Shown one piece after another: positions 8,023 through 17,745 of a stretch of 64,000 bases of DNA. The notes under the pieces are model-generated. The model worked only from the letters and a program-made list of their open reading frames with translations, ran no database searches and was not told where the DNA came from. The translations under genes and the position numbers were made by a program. Each line of letters opens with the position of its first letter. Within the stretch, counting starts at the first letter, position 1. This DNA comes from Limnochordia bacterium (GTDB taxonomy: Bacteria; Bacillota; Limnochordia; DUMW01): the NCBI GenBank assembly GCA_023230925.1, contig JALNWK010000008.1, forward strand, positions 1 to 64,000, written 5' to 3'.

Positions 8023-8277
8023 TCAGTTCCACCCTTTGTGTGTCACCCGATCTTGGCGGGCATGGGGCGCCCCTTTGGCAATAAATGTTTGACAGCAGGT
8101 TTCTATGCTAGTATCCGCTGGGGTTGACACTGTAATTGATGATGCTGGGGACTCGTAGATGTCAACACCACTATCTACAATAGCATCGGAGGTCACAATA
8201 ATCTGGGATGCCCGGCAGATATTGCCTTGGGTCCAGTAATGACAATTGTCGACACTACACCGAATCCGTTCGTCCAT
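8023..8277 (-). CDS. DUF1540 domain protein
   Basis: An 84-residue Cys-rich protein of the DUF1540 family. The spaced pattern IRCSVDNCHYWTQGNICRA, then IIVTSDA and, after a spacer, PADTSIETCCQTF is typical: four or five Cys likely bind a metal. ATG at 8277 follows AAAGGAGGGG, a very strong ribosome binding site. It is downstream of miaA on the same strand, 121 bases on. Members are common in spore-forming Clostridia, function unknown. No hfq follows miaA here, unlike in many relatives. Confidence 0.85.
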   Translation of the reverse strand: MDERIRCSVDNCHYWTQGNICRASQIIVTSDAIVDSGVDIYESPASSITVSTPADTSIETCCQTFIAKGAPHARQDRVTHKGWN

Positions 8278-8398
8278 GGTACCCCTCCTTTCCCGGTAAC
8301 GGTCAGTAATAATCTAACCATTTGTGGGTATTTTAATCTCGGCGATTGCTCACCAAGGAAGGAGAGGGTTACCAAAGGTACCACAAGGACAACAATCA

Positions 8399-9331
8399 CT
8401 AGTCCCCTTGGAAGCGCAGAAATGAGTCCACAATTAGGGCCACCGCGTTCTCGGTACCACCGACCTCATCGAGGTCGATCCACTGGATGCGGGGATCCCG
8501 CTTAAACCAGGTGTACTGACGTTTGGCATACCTGCGGGTATCCCGTTTAAGCAGCCTGACTGCCTCATCAAAGGAACACTCACCGAATAAGTAGCGCCAC
8601 AGTTCCTTGTATCCTAGGGCCTGCATACTGGTCACGCTAGGGCCGTAATCCATGAGGCTTTTTGCCTCTTCTAGTAAGCCTGCATCGATCATCTGGTCTA
8701 CCCGCTGGTTGATTCTTTCATAAAGACGTGGTCTTGGCATGGTCAATCCGAAGAAGCAAGCCCGGTAACGGGGATTTTGCGCCTTTGCTTTTTCCTGATG
8801 GAGCGAGATAGGTTTTTTCGTATCATAGTAGACCTCTAAGGCCCGAATCACCCTTCTAATGTTGTTCGGGTGAATCTTCCTTGCAGCCACGGGATCAACT
8901 TGGGTAAGACGCTGGTAAAGTAGGTCCGGACTGTTTTCGGCTACTTTCTCCAGACGACGACGGGTTTTTGTATGACTCTTGTCAGGGAACAAGAATCCAT
9001 CAACAAGGGCGGTAATGTATAGGCCTGTTCCCCCGAGGATAATAGGGATCCTACCTCGACGGGATATGTCTTGGATGACCACATCGGCCAGTTCCTGATA
9101 AGCCGCGGCGCTAAACTGTTCCCAGGGATAAACCACGTCGATTAGGTGATGTGCAACATCCGATTGTTCTTCTTTTGTGGGCTTTGCTGTACCGATATCC
9201 ATCAGTTTGTAGACCTGCATCGAGTCAGCGGAGACTATTTCACCACCAAGCCTTTTGGCCAGCATCAATCCCGTTTTGGATTTCCCCACTGCCGTAGGAC
9301 CCACAATAACTAGTAACTTAACGCCGGGCAA
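8399..9331 (-). CDS. miaA: tRNA dimethylallyltransferase
   Basis: Adds a dimethylallyl group to N6 of A37 in tRNAs reading UNN codons; MiaB (14279-15595) then methylthiolates the product. P-loop GPTAVGKSKT, SADSMQVYKLMDIGTAKP, HHLIDVVYPWEQFS and GGTGLYITALVDG are intact, and the C-terminal RYAKRQYTWFKRD completes the fold (310 aa). No ATG fits: TTG at 9331 is preferred, 12 bases after AAGGAGG, which lies in the last codons of mutL; the two genes overlap by 14 bases. Last of the mutS-mutL-miaA set. Confidence 0.95.
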   Translation of the reverse strand: MPGVKLLVIVGPTAVGKSKTGLMLAKRLGGEIVSADSMQVYKLMDIGTAKPTKEEQSDVAHHLIDVVYPWEQFSAAAYQELADVVIQDISRRGRIPIILGGTGLYITALVDGFLFPDKSHTKTRRRLEKVAENSPDLLYQRLTQVDPVAARKIHPNNIRRVIRALEVYYDTKKPISLHQEKAKAQNPRYRACFFGLTMPRPRLYERINQRVDQMIDAGLLEEAKSLMDYGPSVTSMQALGYKELWRYLFGECSFDEAVRLLKRDTRRYAKRQYTWFKRDPRIQWIDLDEVGGTENAVALIVDSFLRFQGD

Positions 9332-11069
9332 AGCTCTTTTCGACCTCCTTACGGGACAGCTCAAGAATGGCTGGTCTCCCATGGGGACAAGTATAGGGGT
9401 TTGCTGTTTTTTTGAAGTTTTGCACTAGACCTTGCATCTCCGTCGGCTGAAGCCTATGATTGGCTTTAATGGCAGCTTTACAAGCAATACTGCTTAGGGC
9501 CTGGTTCTCCCAATCGTCCTCCTCCTCGATTTGCCTGAGAATCTCCTCCACGGTGGCTTCAATCTCCCCCGGAGATGTTCTAAGCATTTCCAATGCCACA
9601 GGAATCTCCTGTAGTAAAAAGGATGACTGTCCGAAGGGCTCCACCTTAAATCCAAGCCTTTCCAGTTTTCCACGATGCTCATTGATTAATTCACCCTGTG
9701 CTAAGGGCAGTTCAAGGGGGATTGGGACCACTAAAGCCTGCCTTGCTAGCCCTGAGTCCACCGACGCCGCCCACTGGGTCTTTAGTTTATCGAAGTTGAT
9801 TCGCTCCGCAGCAGCATGCTGGTCAATTAACCAGAAGCTCTCCTCATCAGCCATAAGAATATATGTATCCCAGAGTTGACCAATAATGTGTATATCCTCT
9901 ACTACAGACTCATCTTGAATCCTAGGAATGCCTTCCCAGGACGGCGTATCCGCCATGCGCTCTTGCCGGGGAGTATAGCGAGTAGCAGTTCCATAGTCCA
10001 TCGCTGCTTGGGTCTGCTGCACCGGTCTTGCTTGATGATATATCGGTGTCCGTTCGATCTCGAAGGGTTGAATTAGCTGGTTTCGCTTGAAAACCCCTTC
10101 CAGCGCCGTAATAACCAACCGGAAAATCATGGATTCATCCTTAAACCGGACTTCCGCCTTGGCGGGGTGTACATTCACATCCACTAGATCCGCCGGTACA
10201 CTCAAGTTGAGAACCACCACCGGAAAGCGTTTGGTCGGCAGAAACTCACGATAGGCCTTCTCGACAGCGGCTAAGATCAGCCGATCCTTAACCCATCGGT
10301 GATTGACAAAGACTGTTTCGTAATTGCGGTTTCCCCGGGCAATCTCAGGTCTCCCCACCAAGCCTGTCAACCGGTAAGGACCTAGGCCCTGTTCCACCCA
10401 CAGCATGTTCTCCGCCACTTCGGCACCATACACCGCAAGTACAGCGTCTTCCAGCTTGCCAGTGCCCTGGGCTAGCAGCACCTGTTCATCATCCATCACT
10501 AGCTTAAAGGCGATCTCCCCGTTACTTAGGGCTAAGTTGGACACCAGATCTATAATATGACGTCTTTCTGTGGCAGTAGTCTTAAGGAATTTGTACCGGG
10601 CCGGGGTGTTATAGAATAGGTTGTTCACCATAATGGTGGTACCCACAGGGTAAGCCTGATCCCGGTGGGCAGTGAGCTCTCCCGCCCTGAGTTCCAGGAA
10701 GGTACCGATTTCCTCATCCACATGCCGGGTCAACATCTGGATATCAGAGACCGCAGCAATGCTAGGTAGCGCCTCCCCCCGAAAGCCCAAGGTCTTAATA
10801 CAAAACAGATCCTCTGCACCAGTAATCTTGCTTGTGGCATGGCGCTGCCAGGCTAAAGGGGCATCGGCGCTCCGTATTCCGTGCCCATCATCCTTGATCT
10901 GAATCAGTTCCTTCCCGCCTTGCCGACAAGTAATCTCTATCCGCCCTGCCCCCGCATCAATGGCATTTTCCACCAACTCCTTGACCACAGAAGCCGGTCT
11001 TTCCACCACTTCGCCCGCGGCAATCTTATTGGAAACATCAGTACTTAGTTGCTCAATTCGTTGACTCAT
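9318..11069 (-). CDS. mutL: DNA mismatch repair protein MutL
   Basis: GHKL ATPase that links MutS to strand incision. ATP-site motifs ELVENAIDAGA, DDGHGI and TLGFRGEALPSI are present at the N-terminus; the C-terminal dimer domain carries DQHAAAERINFD, the metal site of the nicking MutL type, CKAAIKANH and TCPHGRP. The final acidic position of the DQHA(x2)E(x4)E motif is Asp here instead of Glu, a conservative change. Endonuclease motifs fit an organism without MutH. 583 aa, somewhat shorter than Bacillus MutL because the linker is short. It overlaps the mutS stop by four bases (ATGA). Confidence 0.96.
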   Translation of the reverse strand: MSQRIEQLSTDVSNKIAAGEVVERPASVVKELVENAIDAGAGRIEITCRQGGKELIQIKDDGHGIRSADAPLAWQRHATSKITGAEDLFCIKTLGFRGEALPSIAAVSDIQMLTRHVDEEIGTFLELRAGELTAHRDQAYPVGTTIMVNNLFYNTPARYKFLKTTATERRHIIDLVSNLALSNGEIAFKLVMDDEQVLLAQGTGKLEDAVLAVYGAEVAENMLWVEQGLGPYRLTGLVGRPEIARGNRNYETVFVNHRWVKDRLILAAVEKAYREFLPTKRFPVVVLNLSVPADLVDVNVHPAKAEVRFKDESMIFRLVITALEGVFKRNQLIQPFEIERTPIYHQARPVQQTQAAMDYGTATRYTPRQERMADTPSWEGIPRIQDESVVEDIHIIGQLWDTYILMADEESFWLIDQHAAAERINFDKLKTQWAASVDSGLARQALVVPIPLELPLAQGELINEHRGKLERLGFKVEPFGQSSFLLQEIPVALEMLRTSPGEIEATVEEILRQIEEEDDWENQALSSIACKAAIKANHRLQPTEMQGLVQNFKKTANPYTCPHGRPAILELSRKEVEKSFARR

Positions 11070-13663
11070 TGTTTTCCTCCAAGGGTACGCCTTGCCATCT
11101 CCTGTAGCCGGAACAATGTGTTTAACGCATCAATGGGCCGCATCTGGTTTAAATCCAAACCGCTTAGTTCCTCCACCAATGGATCCCGTTGGTAAAACAG
11201 GCTAAGCTGCGCCACTGGTTCACTAGCTGCCGCTACTTCCTTACTGCCCGGGGCCTTCCTCTCCAGGTTCTTCAGCAGCTTCCCCGCCCTTGTTAGCACT
11301 TCCTCCGGCAACCCCGCTAGACGGGCCACCTCGATCCCATAGCTTTTGTCCGCACTTCCGGGTACTATGGAGTGCAGGAACACCACCCTTTTTCCTTCCT
11401 TGGCCACGGCTACTCGGAAATTCGCCGCCCGCTCTAGTTTGTCTGTTAGCTCCGTTAACTCATGATAGTGGGTAGCAAAAAGTGTCTTAGCCCCAATCCG
11501 GGAATGAATGTACTCACTAACGGCCCAGGCAATGCTTAAACCATCATAGGTAGATGTTCCCCGGCCAACTTCATCAAGAATGATCAGGCTTTGCTCTGTT
11601 GCATTGTTAAGGATGTTGGCTACCTCGGTCATTTCCACCATGAATGTCGATTGCCCTGTCCCTAGATCGTCTGAGGCCCCCACCCGGGTAAAAATGCGAT
11701 CTACAACGCCGATGTGGGCTTCATTTGCGGGGACGAAACTGCCAATCTGTGCCAGCAAAACCGCAAGGGCCACCTGCCGCAGGTATGTACTCTTTCCTGC
11801 CATATTCGGGCCAGTCAGAATAACATACTGTTGTTTACCATTGAGATCTACGTCATTGGGTACGAAGGTCTGGTTCTTTAGAAGTCTTTCCACCACCGGA
11901 TGTCGGCACTCTTTTAGTGTAATCCGGTCACTATCATCCACCACCGGACGGCAGTAGTCGTGTTCCACCGCCACCTGGGCAAATCCAGTCAACACATCGA
12001 GCTGGGCGATAACCGCGGCTGTATGTTGGATCCGGCTTACTTGCTCCGCAACCATGCTGCGGATCTCCACAAAGAGAGTATACTCAAGCTCCATGAGGCG
12101 TTCCTTTGCACTGAAAATCTGAGTTTCCTTGCTCTTCAGCTCAGGGGTAATAAAACGCTCACTATTAACAAGGGTCTGCTTGCGAGTGTAGTCCTCGGGA
12201 ACCAGATGCAAATTCGCCTTGGTCACCTCAATATAATAACCAAATACCCGGTTGTGCCCCACCTTAAGAGATTTAATCCCAGTCCGCTCTCGTTCCTGTT
12301 GCTCAAAAGCGGCCACCCAGTCATCCCCTGCCGCGGCTAGGACTCTCAATTCGTCAACTTCAGCATTGTACCCCGTCTTGATCAAGTCGCCTTCTGTAAT
12401 ACTAACCGGGGGATTGTCCCCAATGCTGGTTTCCAGGAGTCCGTGCACGTCCTCTAGAGGATCAATGGTCCCTCCAAGGTCAGCCAATAGGCCCCCTGCT
12501 TCCATTAGATTCGCGATGAGGCTAGGCAGTTGTTTTAGGGATTCGCAAAGACTTAACAGATCCCGTCCGTTGGCAGAACCACAATTGACTTTTGCCGCTA
12601 ACCGCTCTAGGTCATAGACCCTTCGAAGTAGGGAGCGGACCCTCTCCCGCAGGCCCATATCCTGAACTAACTGCTCCACTAGTTCCTGGCGTCGATTAAT
12701 GTCATCTTGATCAATCAATGGCTGATTAATCCACTTGGCGAGGGTTCTTGCCCCCATGCTGGTTGAAGTTCGATCAATAGCCCATAGCAGGGAGCCTTCC
12801 TTTTTCCCCTCCCGCATGGTCTGGGTCAGCTCCAGGTTACGTCTGGTAGCCCGATCCAACAACATATGTTCCGCTGTATTATACACCCGCAGTGAGGTAA
12901 TATGACCAAGGCTCTGTCGATGGTTATCCTGTACATATAGTAACAAGGCACCTGCTGCCGTAACTAGTAGGGGTTCATTGCCACATCCAAATCCAGCGAG
13001 GTTTTGTACTTCAAAGTGATCTAGCAAAGCCTGTTCACCCCGGCTACCACTAAATAGCCTGGCTTCATCCACACTAAAACGTCCCCGCCAGTTCGGCGGC
13101 AAAAGGTCCACCAATCGGTCCAAGGTCTCCTTGCTATCTACCAATCCTTCGGCGGGGTTAAGTCGATAGAGTTCATCTATTAGCGTCCCAATCCCCATCG
13201 ATTCCTGGATAGAGCAGGCCGCGTACTCCCCTGTGGAGACATCTACATAGGCAAGTCCGAAACCTAAGCTGCTGCCACATACGGCGATCAAGTAATTGTT
13301 CTGGTGCTCATCTAACAGTTCTTGCTCATAAATCGTACCCGGTGTGACCACCCTAGTTACTTCCCGCTCCACCAAACCCTTGGCTTCCTTCGGGTCCTCC
13401 ACCTGATCACAGATGGCCACCTTGTACCCTTTCTCCATCAATTGAGCTAGATAACGATCCACAGCGTGGTAGGGAACACCACACATCGGGATGCGATTGC
13501 CCTTGCCGCTTTCCCTAGAGGTGAGGGTGATCTCCAATTCCTTTGACGCCAAAACGGCATCATCACCAAACATCTCATAAAAATCACCCAACCGGAAAAA
13601 CACTAAGGCGTTAGGGTGTTGTTGTTTAATCCTATTGTATTGACGCATCATTGGTGTACTCAT
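11066..13663 (-). CDS. mutS: DNA mismatch repair protein MutS
   Basis: Mismatch-recognition ATPase (865 aa). The mismatch-reading motif FFRLGDFYEMF is near 22-32, Walker A TGPNMAGKSTYLRQ near 615, Walker B IILDEVGRGTSTYDG and the HTH end complete the family. The C-terminal tail ends LFRLQEMARRTLGGKQ, typical of clostridial MutS. ATG at 13663 lacks a clear ribosome binding site; GGGAGG about 45 bases upstream serves a TTG that is out of frame, so the exact start is uncertain. First of mutS-mutL-miaA, 244 bases after the PRC-barrel gene. Confidence 0.96.
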   Translation of the reverse strand: MSTPMMRQYNRIKQQHPNALVFFRLGDFYEMFGDDAVLASKELEITLTSRESGKGNRIPMCGVPYHAVDRYLAQLMEKGYKVAICDQVEDPKEAKGLVEREVTRVVTPGTIYEQELLDEHQNNYLIAVCGSSLGFGLAYVDVSTGEYAACSIQESMGIGTLIDELYRLNPAEGLVDSKETLDRLVDLLPPNWRGRFSVDEARLFSGSRGEQALLDHFEVQNLAGFGCGNEPLLVTAAGALLLYVQDNHRQSLGHITSLRVYNTAEHMLLDRATRRNLELTQTMREGKKEGSLLWAIDRTSTSMGARTLAKWINQPLIDQDDINRRQELVEQLVQDMGLRERVRSLLRRVYDLERLAAKVNCGSANGRDLLSLCESLKQLPSLIANLMEAGGLLADLGGTIDPLEDVHGLLETSIGDNPPVSITEGDLIKTGYNAEVDELRVLAAAGDDWVAAFEQQERERTGIKSLKVGHNRVFGYYIEVTKANLHLVPEDYTRKQTLVNSERFITPELKSKETQIFSAKERLMELEYTLFVEIRSMVAEQVSRIQHTAAVIAQLDVLTGFAQVAVEHDYCRPVVDDSDRITLKECRHPVVERLLKNQTFVPNDVDLNGKQQYVILTGPNMAGKSTYLRQVALAVLLAQIGSFVPANEAHIGVVDRIFTRVGASDDLGTGQSTFMVEMTEVANILNNATEQSLIILDEVGRGTSTYDGLSIAWAVSEYIHSRIGAKTLFATHYHELTELTDKLERAANFRVAVAKEGKRVVFLHSIVPGSADKSYGIEVARLAGLPEEVLTRAGKLLKNLERKAPGSKEVAAASEPVAQLSLFYQRDPLVEELSGLDLNQMRPIDALNTLFRLQEMARRTLGGKQ

Positions 13664-13907
13664 TCACATTTCGCCAGAGGATCCCAAGCCCAGTCAAGCT
13701 GGCGTTCCTCCCTTCAAAAGACCCTTCCTTAGCACAGGATTCAAGGCTCAAAGATCACCTAGACGGCCAACTCATGAAGATACTATCCAGCAATGTTGCC
13801 AGTCAGTCTTTAAAGCCGTACCGTCTCATGTCCATGCCCGGATGGCCTTGTTCCTTGAAAATATAATTTTCGTTAGAGATAGATGAAAATCCTGCCAAGT
13901 GATCCAC

Positions 13908-14279
13908 TCAGTAGGGGAAGTCTTCAGGAAGGGCCTCTTCTTCCCAGTAGGGCTTACGACCAATAACCCGGTAGATCTCTTCTTCAACATTTTCCACCGG
14001 GCGAGATAGGTCTGGCAGCTTGGTGAGGCTTTCCTGGGTCACATAGGTATAGACCCGGTTATCCTCTATGTCACGTACGGCGTCACTAGGGACGATCAGA
14101 TGCTTGCCACTTTCCTGGCAGTAAACGATGAAATAACGGATGGTATACATGTCAACTTCTATGATCTGACGGACAATCCGTCCCAACACACGCCCCTCAG
14201 CGCTGACCAGTTCCGACTGCCACAGATCACGGTTTTTTGTCTCTAAAAGCCTTCGTTTCGCACCAGTCTCCTGGTTCAT
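13908..14279 (-). CDS. PRC-barrel domain protein
   Basis: A 123-residue soluble protein with one PRC-barrel fold: SELVSAEGRVLGRIVRQIIE, then IRYFIVYCQESGKHLIVPSD and a further beta segment, followed by an acidic tail ending EEEALPEDFPY. The longer frame to 14357 is not used: ATG at 14279 overlaps the miaB stop by one base (TGATG) and has GAGGAGG seven bases before it. PRC-barrel proteins include RimM-like RNA factors and photosynthetic subunits; a single barrel between miaB and mutS gives no specific role. Confidence 0.8.
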   Translation of the reverse strand: MNQETGAKRRLLETKNRDLWQSELVSAEGRVLGRIVRQIIEVDMYTIRYFIVYCQESGKHLIVPSDAVRDIEDNRVYTYVTQESLTKLPDLSRPVENVEEEIYRVIGRKPYWEEEALPEDFPY

Positions 14280-15595
14280 CAATCGGCCTCCTCTAAGGCA
14301 CCCTCTAGGTGCCAAGTCCCTGCACCTACGACTTTGATCACAACTTCCTTTCCCCACAGGTTTTGGTCACCGGGAAATAGCACAAGCTTGTTAGTCCGGG
14401 TTCTGCCCGAAAGCTTTTTAGCATCGTCCTTGCTCGTTCCTTCGACCAAGACTGTTTGTCGTGTACCAATTAGCTTTTGGTTCTTCTCAAAGCTAATCTG
14501 ATTCTGCACTTCGATCAACCGACTAATCCGATCTGACTTGACTTCATCGGGTACCTGCCCTTTCATCGCAGCGGCTTTGGTGTTTTTTCGGGGTGAATAG
14601 ATAAAGGTAAAGGCACTATCAAATCTGATCTGTTCTACGGCGGATAGGGTATCCGCAAAATCCTCCTCGTCTTCTCCGGGAAAACCCACCATCAGGTCCG
14701 TGGTCAGACTAATCTGGGGGACCTCGCTTCTTATTCTTTCCACCAGTTCCAAATAGTATGCCCTGGTATACCTGCGGTTCATCGCCTTCAGAATCCGATC
14801 ACTTCCTGCTTGTAGTGGCAAGTGCAAGTGCTCACAGACCTTCTCCAGTTGCCCTAAAGCTTTAATCAATTGGGGTGAGCAGTCCTTAGGGTGACTGGTC
14901 ATGAACCGAATCCGGCAAATCCCGGGGATGTCATCTAATGCCCCTAGCAGATCCGCAAAGGAAGGCTGGCCCACAAGGTTTTTCCCATAGGAGTTGACAT
15001 TTTGCCCAAGCAATGTGATCTCTTTAATCCCCGCATCGGCCAGTTGCTTGACTTCATCTATGATATGCTCCACCGGTCGGCTCCGTTCCCTACCTCGGGT
15101 GTAGGGAACTATGCAATAGGTGCAGAAATTGTTACAACCGTGGATCACATCCACCCAAGCCTTAAGTTTATCCTCTCGGAAAGTAGGATGAATGTATACT
15201 CCATCACTTTTATCCCAAACCTCAATGACTCTCTCCCCGGCAAGACAGCGTTTTAACAGTTCTGGCAAACGGTGGATGTTATGGGTACCGAAAATGAGAT
15301 CCACATGGGATAACCGTTTGATAATCACCGGTAGCTCTGCACTTTGCTGAACCATACAGCCACAAACACCGATCAAGCGACCGGGTTTTTCCCTTTTCCA
15401 AGCTTTTAGTCCACCTACTTGCCCGTAGAGCTTACGTTCCGGATTCTCCCGGACACAACAAGTGTTATAGATCACAAGGTCAGCCTCATCAAGTTCTTGC
15501 GTAAGAGTATGACCACATTGGATTAAGTAACCTGCAATCTTCTCAGAGTCATGAAAATTCGCTTGACAACCTAGGGTAACAGTCATGAATTTCAA
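14279..15595 (-). CDS. miaB: tRNA-2-methylthio-N6-dimethylallyladenosine synthase
   Basis: Radical-SAM methylthiotransferase acting on i6A37 in tRNA, the step after MiaA. The N-terminal domain has three Cys for the second [4Fe-4S] cluster (TLGCQANFHDSE, NTCCVREN, GVCGCMVQQ); the radical-SAM CxxxCxxC is in GCNNFCTYCIVPYTRGRE; a C-terminal TRAM domain begins near IGTRQTVLVEG. 438 aa, normal length. TTG at 15595 with GGGGG nine bases upstream is the likely start. It follows the sulfatase-maturase gene by 17 bases. Confidence 0.96.
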   Translation of the reverse strand: MKFMTVTLGCQANFHDSEKIAGYLIQCGHTLTQELDEADLVIYNTCCVRENPERKLYGQVGGLKAWKREKPGRLIGVCGCMVQQSAELPVIIKRLSHVDLIFGTHNIHRLPELLKRCLAGERVIEVWDKSDGVYIHPTFREDKLKAWVDVIHGCNNFCTYCIVPYTRGRERSRPVEHIIDEVKQLADAGIKEITLLGQNVNSYGKNLVGQPSFADLLGALDDIPGICRIRFMTSHPKDCSPQLIKALGQLEKVCEHLHLPLQAGSDRILKAMNRRYTRAYYLELVERIRSEVPQISLTTDLMVGFPGEDEEDFADTLSAVEQIRFDSAFTFIYSPRKNTKAAAMKGQVPDEVKSDRISRLIEVQNQISFEKNQKLIGTRQTVLVEGTSKDDAKKLSGRTRTNKLVLFPGDQNLWGKEVVIKVVGAGTWHLEGALEEAD

Positions 15596-15612
15596 CTTAT
15601 ACTACCCCCATT

Positions 15613-16740
15613 TTATCTTCCCTGCAATCGCCAACTCAATCGCCGTGCAACCTCTTGAATGGTGGGTTCTGCGTATTGGAAAAACATTTGAAATCCCGGG
15701 CAAAATACGTCCAAGTTCTTCTGTCCTGAGTGGACAGGTTCCTTGCGGCGGCGACAACCGCCATGGCACAGATAGTACCAACGGCATTTCCTACAATCAT
15801 CATGTATAAGGTCCAAGGAGGAGCGAACGAATTCCTTTGCCGCAGGTGACCTGCTAAGCTCCACCAAGGAAGCTTCATTGATGTTTCCCATATACCAGGC
15901 ATCGCTGACATAGAAATCGCAAGGATAAACCCCACCGTCGGCCTCGATCACAAACTGAATGCTACAGTGCCCCTGCTGGTCGCATGCTTCGGGAGGATAG
16001 CCTAAGGCCATTTGAATCAGGTTATCAAAATACCTAATACTAACAGGCCGGGTGCTTTCTAGGTCCTTTACATATAAGTTAAACAACACACACAAGAATC
16101 TACCATAGTCCTCGGCACTCAAGGAAAAAGACGTCTGTTCCCCATCTAAGGCATCCAAACAGGGAATAAACTGCAAGTAGTTAAAGCCTTGTTTTTTCAT
16201 GAAATTATAGATCCTTTGGGGATGCCGGGCTACGGTGGAGTTTACCACACTGAGAATATTAAACTCTACTTGGTAACTCTCCAGCACCTGGGCAGCGTTC
16301 ATAACTTGTCCAAAGGTACCCCGACCATGGATATCCTTACGATGCAAATCATGGATCCTCTTCGGGCCATCTAATGATAAACCAACCAGGAAATCATGGT
16401 CTTTCAAAAACTTGGCCCACTCTTTATCTAGAACAATCCCATTGGTCTGCAGAAAGTTCTTTACTTGCACACCCCGGGGTCTGTATTTCTCTTGTAGCTC
16501 AATCAGTCTCTCATAAAACGGTAGACCGGCTAGGGTTGGCTCTCCCCCTTGAAACGCAAAGCCGCAGTACCCGTCAGCAAACTCAAAAGCCCTTTTTACC
16601 AAATTCTCCAGAGTCTCTATCGACATGGTCCCGTAGTTGGGTGTTGAGCGCATGGCTGCAAGCGAATGGTAGAAACAGTAATCACAGCGCAGATTGCAGC
16701 TACTAGAGGCCGGCTTAATTAGTAGATTAACTGCAGGCAT
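15613..16740 (-). CDS. anaerobic sulfatase-maturase-like radical SAM enzyme
   Basis: Radical-SAM/SPASM protein of the anSME type, which oxidises Cys or Ser of sulfatases to formylglycine without oxygen. Motifs: CNLRCDYC at 15-22 for the SAM cluster, FQGGEPTL near 63-70, LQTNGIVLDKEWAKFL, LVGLSLDGPKRIHDLHR, and a C-terminal Cys set (CSIQF, GGVYPCDF, CRKCRWYYLCHGGCRRR, VFCPGF) for two more clusters. 375 aa matches anSME length. It is co-transcribed with a DUF134 regulator upstream and miaB downstream. The only sulfatase in the window (87-1466) has the Cys-type motif this enzyme recognises. Confidence 0.88.
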   Translation of the reverse strand: MPAVNLLIKPASSSCNLRCDYCFYHSLAAMRSTPNYGTMSIETLENLVKRAFEFADGYCGFAFQGGEPTLAGLPFYERLIELQEKYRPRGVQVKNFLQTNGIVLDKEWAKFLKDHDFLVGLSLDGPKRIHDLHRKDIHGRGTFGQVMNAAQVLESYQVEFNILSVVNSTVARHPQRIYNFMKKQGFNYLQFIPCLDALDGEQTSFSLSAEDYGRFLCVLFNLYVKDLESTRPVSIRYFDNLIQMALGYPPEACDQQGHCSIQFVIEADGGVYPCDFYVSDAWYMGNINEASLVELSRSPAAKEFVRSSLDLIHDDCRKCRWYYLCHGGCRRRKEPVHSGQKNLDVFCPGFQMFFQYAEPTIQEVARRLSWRLQGR

Positions 16741-16751
16741 CCTAATCCTCC

Positions 16752-17138
16752 CTAGCGTTTGTTCCGTTCAATACTGCTCCCACCCCCAGGTCCAGCTTGG
16801 CCCCTTCTGCCAAACTGATGCCGGTGGCCTCTGCCACCACTAGGAGGAGAGTAACGATAGGTTCCTCCGGACACCCGCAACGCTTTTCCATCAATGATAG
16901 CATTGGCTGTTTTTTCTCGGGCACTGGTTAGAATCCTTTGAAAGGTGGCGCGGGATATATGCATGCTTGCCGCACAGGATTCCTGATCTAGTTTTTCCAC
17001 ATCCTTCAGTCGCATAGCCTCTACTTCTTCAACGGTCAAGACAATCTCTTCTAGTTCCTTGGCAGGAATACCCGCAGGTTTGAAATAGGTAGCATGGGGA
17101 ACAAATTCTACTCTACGAACTTTTGGCGGTCTAGCCAC
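16752..17138 (-). CDS. DUF134 family DNA-binding protein
   Basis: A 128-residue helix-turn-helix protein. MARPPKVRRVEFVPHATYFK, the Pro-Ala-Gly-Ile-Pro stretch, EEVEAMRLKDVEKLDQ and the helix pair ASMHISRATFQRIL match DUF134, whose HTH resembles sigma region 4. The tail is Gly/Arg/His-rich and may bind metal. GTG at 17138 has GGAG ten bases upstream; a consensus promoter lies at 17174-17202. It is 11 bases before the sulfatase-maturase gene and may regulate it, or control metal- or Fe-S-related genes as its relatives often neighbour. Confidence 0.9.
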   Translation of the reverse strand: MARPPKVRRVEFVPHATYFKPAGIPAKELEEIVLTVEEVEAMRLKDVEKLDQESCAASMHISRATFQRILTSAREKTANAIIDGKALRVSGGTYRYSPPSGGRGHRHQFGRRGQAGPGGGSSIERNKR

Positions 17139-17564
17139 AAAATCACGTCTCCAACTGAGTTCTCTACACGCTAATTATACTGCGTCTGTGCTCCCTGGTC
17201 AAACTCACAACCAGATCCCTGCCAACAGGATAAGTCTTCCCCATACAACAATCAAGTCGTCGTATATACATGCTAACACGCCGACTCTCACATTGGAGAG
17301 AGCAGAGAAGATAACTGGATATGATCTAAGTATGCTATTTCCGCCATGGAACAACCCAATTAAGTACCATCACACCTTTTCCTGGAGGTTATGGAGCCTT
17401 CTGGTACCCAGACTGCTGTGTCTATCATCCGATTACTAGACTACCTTCTAATAGAAGTTCAAACCATATGATTCACAATAGCTAAGCAGCTTGAACGGAG
17501 GGCGGGAAAACGTTGCCCACACCCCTTGTTTCCATGAAAATTGCATACCCTTAACCTAGGCTAT
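17139..17564. other. non-coding stretch
   Basis: 426 bases with the DUF134 promoter at one end. The rest shows no ORF with a ribosome binding site, no tRNA and no repeat that I can support. Confidence 0.5.
17174..17202 (-). promoter_or_regulatory. SigA-type promoter for DUF134-anSME-miaB
   Basis: Minus strand TTGACC (17202-17197), 17-base spacer, TATAAT (17179-17174). The transcript would begin about 30 bases before the DUF134 GTG. Confidence 0.75.
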
Positions 17565-17745
17565 TCAGAGCGGAGATAACCGACGTTCGGACCCACTATG
17601 AACCAAAAGACACCTCCACGCTGCTTTGTAAGCAACGCGCCTTGGACTGGCGACCAATTCCAGGGTATCCCATTGCCAATTACTTAGCCTCTCAGCAACA
17701 TACGTCCGCACACCATCTAGCCTTTCAATAGTAAGGATAACGTCC

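Noticed and set aside
13664..13720. TTG after GGGAGG as an alternative mutS start
   Set aside because: It is out of frame with mutS by one base.
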